From Actinomycetota bacterium (GTDB taxonomy: Bacteria > Actinomycetota > Thermoleophilia > Gaiellales > Gaiellaceae): DNA of 6,739 bases. Of the stretch, positions 1 through 4,661 are shown one piece after another (within the stretch, counting starts at the first letter, position 1; each line of letters begins with the position of its first letter). The stretch lies in NCBI GenBank assembly GCA_005884155.1, contig VAXD01000081.1, forward strand, positions 259 to 6,997, given 5' to 3'. Below the pieces are notes generated by a model. It worked only from the letters and a program-made list of their open reading frames with translations. It ran no database searches and was not told the DNA's origin. Position numbers and translations under genes: made by a program.

Positions 1-1
1 C

Positions 2-871
2 CTGAGCCATGACGCCCTACTCGTCGCGGGGCTGGCGCTGATGATCGGCGGGCTCGGGTTCAAGGCCTCGGCGGCGCCGTTCCACATGTGGACGCCGGAC
101 GTCTACGAGGGTGCGCCGACGCCGGTGACGGCGTTTATGTCCGCGGCGACGAAGACTGCCGCGCTGGTCTTGACGATGCGCGTGCTCGTGACCGCGTTCC
201 CGCAGGAGGCGCGGCTCTGGACTGTGACGATTGCGGTGATCGCGTGTGCGTCGCTCGCGGTCGGCAACCTCGCGGCGCTCGTCCAGACGAACGTCAAGCG
301 GATGCTCGCGTACTCGTCGATCTCGCACGCCGGCTTCATGCTGATCGCGATCGCCGCGAACAACGCGCTCGGCGGGCGGGCGCTCCTCTACTACCTGATC
401 CCGTACTCGGCGATGTCCGTCGGGTCATTTGCGGTCGTCGCGGCGCGGGAACGCGAGCTGAACCGGCCGGTGACCGTGGAGGGGCTCTCGGGGTTCGGCT
501 GGGAGCGGCCGTTGCTCGGGATCTCGCTGGCGGTCTTCATGCTCGGCTTCGCCGGGTTCCCGTTGACCGGCGGGTTCGTGGGGAAGTTCTACGTCTTCGC
601 CGCCGCGTACGAGCACGGCTGGACCTGGCTCGTGATCGTCGGCGTCGCGGCGACGGCGGTCAGCCTCTACTACTACCTCGGGGTGATCCGGGCGCTCTTC
701 ATGCGTCCGGTCGAGGAGTTGCAGCTCGCGCCGGTCGTCGGGGGGTCGCCGCCTTCCGAGCGGGTCCTGCAGACCGCGGTTGCAGCGGCCCTCATCGTGA
801 CCGTGGGGTCGTTCTTCGCCGTGCAGCCGCTGATCGACGTCGCGAAGCACGCCGCCGGCGCGATCTTCTAG
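2..871 (+). CDS. nuoN: NADH-quinone oxidoreductase subunit N (NuoN), 5'-truncated by the window edge
   Basis: This is one of the antiporter-like, proton-pumping membrane subunits of respiratory complex I, acting in the cytoplasmic membrane. The frame is already open at position 2 and runs 289 codons to a TAG at 869-871. Full-length NuoN is usually about 480 residues, so roughly the last 60% is visible. The ATG at 41 is internal, since coding sequence (LSHDALLVAGLAL) continues upstream of it. Hallmarks are the GFKASAAPFHMWTPDVYEG block (about nt 56-112) with its conserved membrane-embedded Lys, PTPVTAFMS followed by KTAA, the VKRMLAYSSISHAGFM segment (about nt 293-340), and GFPLTGGFVGKFY (about nt 553-591). 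About seven to eight hydrophobic helices remain. nuoN is normally the last gene of the nuo operon, which fits the convergent gene that follows. NuoL and NuoM share the fold, but the PDVYEGAPTPVTAF spacing and the C-terminus favour NuoN. Confidence 0.95.
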   Translation: MSHDALLVAGLALMIGGLGFKASAAPFHMWTPDVYEGAPTPVTAFMSAATKTAALVLTMRVLVTAFPQEARLWTVTIAVIACASLAVGNLAALVQTNVKRMLAYSSISHAGFMLIAIAANNALGGRALLYYLIPYSAMSVGSFAVVAARERELNRPVTVEGLSGFGWERPLLGISLAVFMLGFAGFPLTGGFVGKFYVFAAAYEHGWTWLVIVGVAATAVSLYYYLGVIRALFMRPVEELQLAPVVGGSPPSERVLQTAVAAALIVTVGSFFAVQPLIDVAKHAAGAIF

Positions 872-952
872 AAGTCACACAATCGGCACGAAGACGTCAC
901 GCATGCGTGCGCATTTCCGCGGTACCGTCCCAAACCCCCGCCCACCCTGGGG
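872..952. terminator. Convergent intergenic spacer with weak hairpin candidates
   Basis: This 81-bp gap separates nuoN (+) from the membrane-protein gene (-), so both transcripts should end here. CCCC (within 935-939) can pair with GGGG (949-952) across a short loop. Read on the minus strand, this hairpin comes directly after the stop of the 953-1303 gene and is followed by TTT, a weak terminator-like layout. On the plus strand GCACG (886-890) can pair with CGTGC (906-910). A perfect 10-bp palindrome ACGCATGCGT lies at 899-908. None has a strong stem with a long U-tract, so the terminator call is tentative. Confidence 0.25.
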
Positions 953-1303
953 CTAGTAAGGACGGCGGCGCAGCTCGTTGACCAGGCCTGCGAGCGCCTG
1001 AATACAGAAGATCGCGAGGCACGCGACGACGGCCGAGCGGCCGAGAGCCGGGACGGATCCCTCGGCCAAGCGAGGCGCCCGCACCGCCGCGCCCGTCACC
1101 GTCAGCACGAGCACGACCGCCCACAGCAGCGCGTGCGGCCGCGCGCCCGCGTCCTCGAGCGAGTCCCCGAATGCCTCCAGCGCGGCAACCGCCGCGGCCG
1201 GCACCGCCGCCAGGAGCGCGTAGAACGCGGCCCCGTGCATGCCCACCCCGTCCGCAGCCGCCGCCACCAAGACCAGCGCGACCGGAATCCACCGACGAGG
1301 CAT
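953..1303 (-). CDS. Small four-helix membrane protein, unknown function
   Basis: I do not recognise this 116-residue protein. It is strongly hydrophobic, with four likely membrane helices at about residues 5-20, 24-42, 57-73 and 86-108. Between helices 2 and 3 is a short acidic loop (EAFGDSLEDAG), between helices 3 and 4 a loop with RAPRLAEGS, and the C-terminus is basic (NELRRRPY), suggesting a cytoplasmic tail. Its hydrophobic composition contrasts with the Arg-rich nonsense in the other frames of this stretch, which supports it as the real frame. The ATG at 1303 is the only plausible start: an in-frame stop lies a short way upstream with no GTG or TTG between. No Shine-Dalgarno is correctly spaced, since AAGGAG on this strand at 1332-1337 is about 28 nt away, so it may be leaderless or poorly translated. 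It is convergent with nuoN and divergent from the UPF0173 gene, so it is probably transcribed alone. Confidence 0.7.
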   Translation of the reverse strand: MPRRWIPVALVLVAAAADGVGMHGAAFYALLAAVPAAAVAALEAFGDSLEDAGARPHALLWAVVLVLTVTGAAVRAPRLAEGSVPALGRSAVVACLAIFCIQALAGLVNELRRRPY

Positions 1304-1374
1304 GCCCGCAGGTTCGTCATGCGGCCCGCCGCTCCTTCGTTACGCTCACGCCACCCAGTGAGAAAGGAGCGCGA
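1304..1374. promoter_or_regulatory. Divergent promoter region and RBS of the 1375-3842 unit
   Basis: This 71-bp spacer lies between two divergent genes and must hold the start signals of both. A strong ribosome binding site AAAGGAG at 1363-1369, 5 nt before the ATG at 1375, fixes the start of the UPF0173 gene. Just upstream is an inverted repeat CTCAC (1345-1349) / GTGAG (1358-1362) with an 8-nt spacer. It abuts the RBS and could be an operator half-site pair or a small hairpin. I see no convincing -35/-10 pair on either strand, so promoter positions are not assigned. Confidence 0.45.
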
Positions 1375-2067
1375 ATGCCCGATGCAGCGGTGACGTGGCT
1401 CGGCCACGCCAGCTTCCGAGTCGACTCGCCCGGCGGCAAGCGAATCTACGTCGACCCCTGGCTGGGCAACCCGAAGTGCCCCGACTCCGAGAAAGAGCCG
1501 GAGCGCGTCGACGTGATCGCGCTCACGCACGGGCACGGCGACCACGTCGGCGAGACGGTCGAGCTGAGCAAGCAGTTCGAGCCGGAGATCATCGCCATGG
1601 TCGAGCTGAAGAGCTGGCTCGGCGAGCAGGGCGCAAAGACCGGCGAGATGCCCGGCCCGAACAAGGGCGGCACGGTCGAGGCGGCAGGCATGAAGTTCAC
1701 GCTCGTGAATGCCTTCCATTCGAGCGCCAGCGACGACCTCACCTATCTCGGCGAGGCCGCGGGGATCGTGATCGAGCTCGAGAACGGCACGAAGCTCTAT
1801 TTCGCAGGCGACACCTGCGTCTTCGGCGACATGCAGCTGATCGGGCGGATCTACTCGCCGGACGTCGCGATCCTGCCGATCGGCGGGCATTTCACGATGG
1901 ACCCGCGCGAGGCAGGCGTCGCGCTCGAGCTGCTCGGGACGAAGCGCTGCATCCCGTGCCACTACGGCACGTTCCCGCTCCTTGCCGGAACGCCGGACGA
2001 GCTGCGCGAGCAGGCGCCCGGCGTCGAGGTGATCGAGCTCAAGCCGGGGGAGACGACGACGGTTTGA
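1375..2067 (+). CDS. UPF0173 family metal-dependent hydrolase (metallo-beta-lactamase fold)
   Basis: This 230-residue protein matches the usual length of the UPF0173 family of MBL-fold hydrolases, whose substrate is generally unknown. It is cytosolic, with no signal peptide. The signature is near complete: WLGHASF at 8-14, YVDPWL at 25-30, the metal-binding THGHGDH motif at 51-57 (H52, H54, D56, H57), H115 in a FHSS context, the bridging Asp D146 in AGDTCVFGD, the family's PIGGHFTMDP block at 168-177, and the last histidine H196 in PCHYGTFP. This implies a dinuclear, probably zinc, site. The frame is open upstream of 1375, but the extension is Pro/Arg-rich and lies over the spacer, while AAAGGAG is ideally spaced for the ATG at 1375. 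It is the first gene of a coupled four-gene unit; its TGA (2065-2067) overlaps the TTG start of the next gene. Confidence 0.93.
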   Translation: MPDAAVTWLGHASFRVDSPGGKRIYVDPWLGNPKCPDSEKEPERVDVIALTHGHGDHVGETVELSKQFEPEIIAMVELKSWLGEQGAKTGEMPGPNKGGTVEAAGMKFTLVNAFHSSASDDLTYLGEAAGIVIELENGTKLYFAGDTCVFGDMQLIGRIYSPDVAILPIGGHFTMDPREAGVALELLGTKRCIPCHYGTFPLLAGTPDELREQAPGVEVIELKPGETTTV

Positions 2068-2339
2068 GGGAGCGCTGGTTCGGCGCGACCGGCCGCCGGG
2101 TGCCGGAGATCGCGGTCGAGGGCGAGCTCGAGCTCGACGAGGCGCTCGTGCTTGACGACGTGTCCAATCCCGAGGCCCTCCACGATGCGCACGAGGCCGG
2201 CCGGCCCGTAGTCGTCCGCGCAGCCTCGGCCGAGGCCGTCAGGGATGCGCTCGCACGGCCGGAGGTCGCCTCAGTGCTCGTGCCCAAAGAACACCGCGAG
2301 CTGCTCGACCTCGATCTGACGGAGCTGACGTATGGCTAG
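2064..2339 (+). CDS. 91-residue orphan protein coupled between UPF0173 and DUF1028 genes
   Basis: I do not recognise this gene. The best start is TTG at 2064, giving a TTGA overlap with the upstream stop; a purine run GGGGGAG at 2046-2052 lies 11 nt before it, and GTG at 2100 is an alternative. Its end overlaps the ATG of the DUF1028 gene (2332) by 8 nt, so it is wedged translationally between two real genes, which is the main argument that it is real. The protein is acidic and soluble, with alternating predicted strands and helices: an acidic strand (EIAVEGELEL, 15-24), a strand (ALVLDDV, 27-33), a helix (PEALHDAHEAG), a strand (PVVVRAA, 48-54), a helix (AEAVRDALARP), a strand (VASVLVP, 68-74) and a short helix. 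It has no Cys, signal peptide or membrane segment. The beta-alpha-beta pattern resembles a piece of an alpha/beta barrel or a small binding domain. I assign no function. Confidence 0.62.
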   Translation: MRERWFGATGRRVPEIAVEGELELDEALVLDDVSNPEALHDAHEAGRPVVVRAASAEAVRDALARPEVASVLVPKEHRELLDLDLTELTYG

Positions 2340-3174
2340 ATCAGTCGTCGCCACATACTCGATCGCTGCGTGCGATCGCGACGCGGGCCAGTGGGGCGTC
2401 GCCACCCAGTCGAAGTTCCTCTCGGTCGGGTCGGTCGTGCCGTGGGCCGAGCCGGGCGTCGGCGCGATCGCGACTCAGGCCTACGCGAACCCGCGCTACG
2501 GGCCCGAAGGCCTCGCCTTGCTGCGCGACGGGCTGAGCGCAGAGGAGGTGGTCGAACGGCTCACCTCGGCCGACGAAGGCCGCGACCACCGCCAGCTCGG
2601 GGTCGTCGACGGCCAGGGCCGAGCCGCGAGCTACACCGGCTCCGAGTGCATGGAGTGGGCCGGCGGCCGGACAGGCGATTGCTACGCCGCACAAGGGAAC
2701 ATCCTCGTCTCAGCCGAGACGGTCGACGCGATCGCCGAGACATTCGAGTCGAGCTCGGGCCCGCTCGCGACGCGACTGCTCGACTGCCTCGACGCCGCCC
2801 AGGCGGCAGGCGGCGACCGGCGCGGCCAGCAGTCGGCGGCACTCCTGATCGTCGAGAAGGACGGCGGCTATGCGGGCCTCTCGGACGTCGTCGTCGAGCT
2901 GCGCGTCGAGGACCACGAGCGCCCGCTCGAGGAGCTGCGGCGCCTCTACGGCCTGCACGACGCGATCTTCGGCAAGACGCCGGAGCGGTTCTGGCTCGAC
3001 GTCGACGACGAGCTCGCCACGGAGCTCCGCGAGCACCTGGCCAGGCTCGGATACGAAGGAGAGCTCGGCGACGCCTTCTTCACCTGGGCCGGCACCGAGA
3101 ACCTGGAGGAGCGCGTCGACGGGGTCGAACGGGTAGACCCCGTCGTGCTCGAGGCACTGAGGAGGCAGACGTGA
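2332..3174 (+). CDS. DUF1028 family protein with C-terminal putative peptidoglycan-binding domain
   Basis: This 280-residue protein has two parts. Residues about 7-210 are a DUF1028 domain, a family with an Ntn-hydrolase-like fold and no established substrate. The marks are ATYSIAACD (7-15), WGVATQSKFLSVGSVVPWAEPGVGAIATQA (21-50), NPRYGPEGLALL, the AAQGNILVS segment, AGGDRRGQQSAALLI and ELRVEDHERPLEEL. Residues about 210-275 match the short domain often fused to it and annotated as putative peptidoglycan-binding (FGKTPE, LARLGYEG, TWAGTENLEERV). There is no signal peptide, so it is probably cytosolic and the peptidoglycan label is doubtful here. If it acts as an Ntn hydrolase, Thr8 after Val-Ala would be the natural mature N-terminal nucleophile; this is inference. 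The ATG at 2332 has GGAG at 2321-2324, 7 nt upstream, and lies inside the end of the preceding gene. Its TGA (3172-3174) overlaps the GTG start of the cupin gene. Confidence 0.9.
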   Translation: MARSVVATYSIAACDRDAGQWGVATQSKFLSVGSVVPWAEPGVGAIATQAYANPRYGPEGLALLRDGLSAEEVVERLTSADEGRDHRQLGVVDGQGRAASYTGSECMEWAGGRTGDCYAAQGNILVSAETVDAIAETFESSSGPLATRLLDCLDAAQAAGGDRRGQQSAALLIVEKDGGYAGLSDVVVELRVEDHERPLEELRRLYGLHDAIFGKTPERFWLDVDDELATELREHLARLGYEGELGDAFFTWAGTENLEERVDGVERVDPVVLEALRRQT

Positions 3175-3842
3175 GCGGACGCATCGCGCACATCGACGAT
3201 CTCGAGCGGTTTCCGATCGAGGGCCAGGACGGGCTGACGTGGCGGCCGGTGCGGCGCTACTTCGACATCCGCGCGTTCGGCGTCAATGCCTACACCGCCG
3301 AGGAAGCGGGCCAGAGAGTGGTCGAGGAGCACCGTGAGCAGGACGGTCACGAGGAGCTCTACGTCGTCGTCTCGGGACGCGCGACCTTCATGGTCGACGG
3401 CGAGGAGCACGACGCGCCGGCAGGCACGCTCGTCCACTGCCCGCCGGGCACGCTCCGTGGCGCGATTGCGGCGGAGCCGAAGACCACCGTCCTCGGCATC
3501 GGCGCGAAGCCCGGCGAGGTCTTCCAGCCGTCGGGCTGGGAGTGGACGTTCGCCGGGAATTCCCTCCTCACGCAGGGCAAGGAGGACGAGGCGCGCGCTG
3601 AGTTCCAGGCCGGGCTCGAGGCCTACCCGGGCGCGTGGCAGGGCCACTACAACCTCGCCTGCGCCGAGGCCAAGCTCGGAAACAGCGACGCAGCCCTCGA
3701 GCAGCTCGAGCTGGCCGCCGAGATCGACCGCGCGGCCGTCGCCAAGTGGGCGCTCGAGGACGAGGATCTCGACTCCCTTCGCGGCGATCCGCGCTTCTTA
3801 GCGATCACCGGGCAGTCGGAAACCGACGGCACGGGCTCGTAG
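3171..3842 (+). CDS. Cupin domain protein fused to a C-terminal TPR segment
   Basis: This is a 223-residue two-domain protein. The first half is a single cupin barrel at about residues 36-108: H54, H60, E61/E62 in HEELYVVVSG form motif 1, and DAPAGTLVHCPPGT (81-94, H89) forms motif 2, which keeps PxG and the histidine, so metal binding is plausible. The second half (about 120-180) is a TPR-like helical repeat: GNSLLTQGKEDEARAEFQAGLEAYPG, then HYNLACAEAKLGNSDAALEQLELA. It ends in the DEDLDSLRGDPRF motif common at the end of TPR proteins. The GTG start at 3171 overlaps the preceding stop (GTGA) and has a strong GAGGAGG at 3159-3165, 5 nt upstream. Cupins of this kind range from enzymes to ligand sensors, and the TPR suggests a protein partner. 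No substrate can be named. The last 45 nt overlap the convergent Ldh_2 gene; that C-terminal tail (after RFLAI) looks unstructured. Confidence 0.88.
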   Translation: MSGRIAHIDDLERFPIEGQDGLTWRPVRRYFDIRAFGVNAYTAEEAGQRVVEEHREQDGHEELYVVVSGRATFMVDGEEHDAPAGTLVHCPPGTLRGAIAAEPKTTVLGIGAKPGEVFQPSGWEWTFAGNSLLTQGKEDEARAEFQAGLEAYPGAWQGHYNLACAEAKLGNSDAALEQLELAAEIDRAAVAKWALEDEDLDSLRGDPRFLAITGQSETDGTGS

Positions 3843-4529
3843 CGCCGGCAGCGGATCCGCCTCGGCCCGCGCGACGAGCAGCACCGCGCCGTTCCCGGGC
3901 TCGGCGACCAGCGAGTCCACGAGCAGCTGAAGCCCCAGCGCGAGCGCGAACGCCTTGTGCGCGTGCTCTCCGCCGAAAGGAACGAGCTCCTCTTCATCCG
4001 CAAGACCGGCGATTACGTCCCCGTAGGTGACGCGGCCCATCGAGACGTCGGCGACGAGGGGCTCGCCCTCCGAGCTCGGGATCGCGATCGCCAGCGGGTT
4101 CGTGCCGGCAAGCTTCGGCCCGCCCTCGGGATGACCGAGCCGCGCGGGGGATGTCGCCGTCAGCGCCGCGACGAGACCGCCCTCGGCGAGCTGCCTGGCC
4201 CAGTAGCCGAGCATTCCGGTCGGAAAGGAGCGCTGGGCCACGACGAGACGAGCGTGCTCAGGCGGATCGGCGAGCTGCGCCTCGACGATCGCCGCGAGAG
4301 CGAGGTAGCCCAAAGTGCCGTTGCCGTCCCAGCGCTCGTAGCCAGGCTCCGCGAGCAGACGGCGTGGCCGCGCGGCCGGATCGAAGCCGACCGGCCCCGT
4401 CTCCAGCCAGTCCACCCGAGAGAGCCCATGGCCCTGCTTCCCGCGCCGCTCGGCGTCGAGAAAGTGCGCCGCGAGCGTGTCGGCATCCGCGTCGGAGAAT
4501 CCAAGGGCGACCAGCCGCTCGCGCACCAT
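3798..4529 (-). CDS. Compact Ldh_2 (malate/lactate/ureidoglycolate dehydrogenase) family protein
   Basis: This 243-residue protein belongs to the NAD(P)-dependent 2-hydroxyacid oxidoreductases of the Ldh_2 (LDH2/MDH2) type, which usually have about 330-360 residues. Conserved marks are AERRGKQGHGLSRVDWL (26-42), WDGNGTLGYLAL (67-78), LGYWARQLAEGG (107-118), LAGTNPLAIAIP (140-151), PLVADVSMGRVTYGDVI (157-173), LVPFGGEHAHKAFALALG (182-199) and the terminal RLPGDR, so both ends are present. The shortening is internal: the stretch that normally lies between the VA.GK block and the PFGG block (the GWA.D..G.PT region) is missing, as is much of the part before the C-terminus. The expected NSxHxGxxGYY motif reads RSFPTGMLGYW, with Pro103 where the active-site His normally sits. 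It may be a divergent enzyme or a non-catalytic homologue. The ATG at 4529 is preceded by AAGGA (4536-4540) at suitable spacing. Confidence 0.82.
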   Translation of the reverse strand: MVRERLVALGFSDADADTLAAHFLDAERRGKQGHGLSRVDWLETGPVGFDPAARPRRLLAEPGYERWDGNGTLGYLALAAIVEAQLADPPEHARLVVAQRSFPTGMLGYWARQLAEGGLVAALTATSPARLGHPEGGPKLAGTNPLAIAIPSSEGEPLVADVSMGRVTYGDVIAGLADEEELVPFGGEHAHKAFALALGLQLLVDSLVAEPGNGAVLLVARAEADPLPALRARAVGFRLPGDR

Positions 4530-4661
4530 TCACCAAATCCTTACGTATGGCCACGGCCTTTTTCGCGCGGCCGGCGTCTAAGTCCATGTTCAGCGGGGCT
4601 CTAGGTCAGAAGCCCCGGGGTCCGCTGGAAGCGGAGGGCGCCTCACAAGGGCGCCTTTCGC
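4530..4661. promoter_or_regulatory. Spacer between mrp and the Ldh_2 gene, holding the Ldh_2 leader
   Basis: This 132-bp gap is the largest unexplained stretch on the minus strand. It should carry the end of the mrp transcript and either a promoter or a readthrough leader for the Ldh_2 gene. Only an AAGGA ribosome-binding site at 4536-4540 (minus strand) is clear. I find no convincing -35/-10 pair. The half next to mrp is filled by the hairpins listed separately. Confidence 0.4.
4591..4657 (-). terminator. Cluster of three hairpins after mrp (terminator or structured leader)
   Basis: Three inverted repeats lie end to end, starting 5 nt beyond the mrp stop. The first, nearest mrp, pairs GGCGCC (4637-4642) with GGCGCC (4650-4655), extendable by G-T and A-T pairs. 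The second pairs TCCGCT (4621-4626) with AGCGGA (4630-4635) around a 3-nt loop. The third pairs GGGGCT (4595-4600) with AGCCCC (4611-4616) around a 10-nt loop. In addition CAGCGG (4591-4596) can pair with CCGCTG (4622-4627), which would exclude the second hairpin. No U-tract follows on the minus strand, so a classical intrinsic terminator is not shown. No known RNA family was recognised. Confidence 0.4.

Noticed and set aside
41..43. ATG at 41 as the start of nuoN
   Set aside because: The frame is open and hydrophobic back to position 2, and about 190 residues of the family are missing, so the gene begins upstream of the window.
1320..1337. Minus-strand AAGGAG (1332-1337) with an ATG at 1320 as a gene start
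   Set aside because: This frame gives an Arg/Trp/Cys-rich product out of frame with the hydrophobic protein, so the motif is probably coincidental.
2370..3170. Continuation of the cupin frame upstream of 3171 as a larger fusion protein
   Set aside because: The upstream part is Arg-rich and overlies the DUF1028 gene, while a strong GAGGAGG at 3159-3165 marks the GTG at 3171 as the start.
4549..4563. GGCCACGGCC followed by TTTTT as a plus-strand intrinsic terminator
   Set aside because: The stem would need a 2-nt loop or shrink to 3 bp, and it lies about 700 bp beyond the last plus-strand gene, inside the leader of an opposite-strand gene.
4603..4630. AGGTCAG...GGAAG resemblance to the SRP small RNA core
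   Set aside because: The spacing and flanking helices do not match: the GGTCAG lies in the loop of one hairpin and GGAAG at the loop of another, and the long closing stem is absent.
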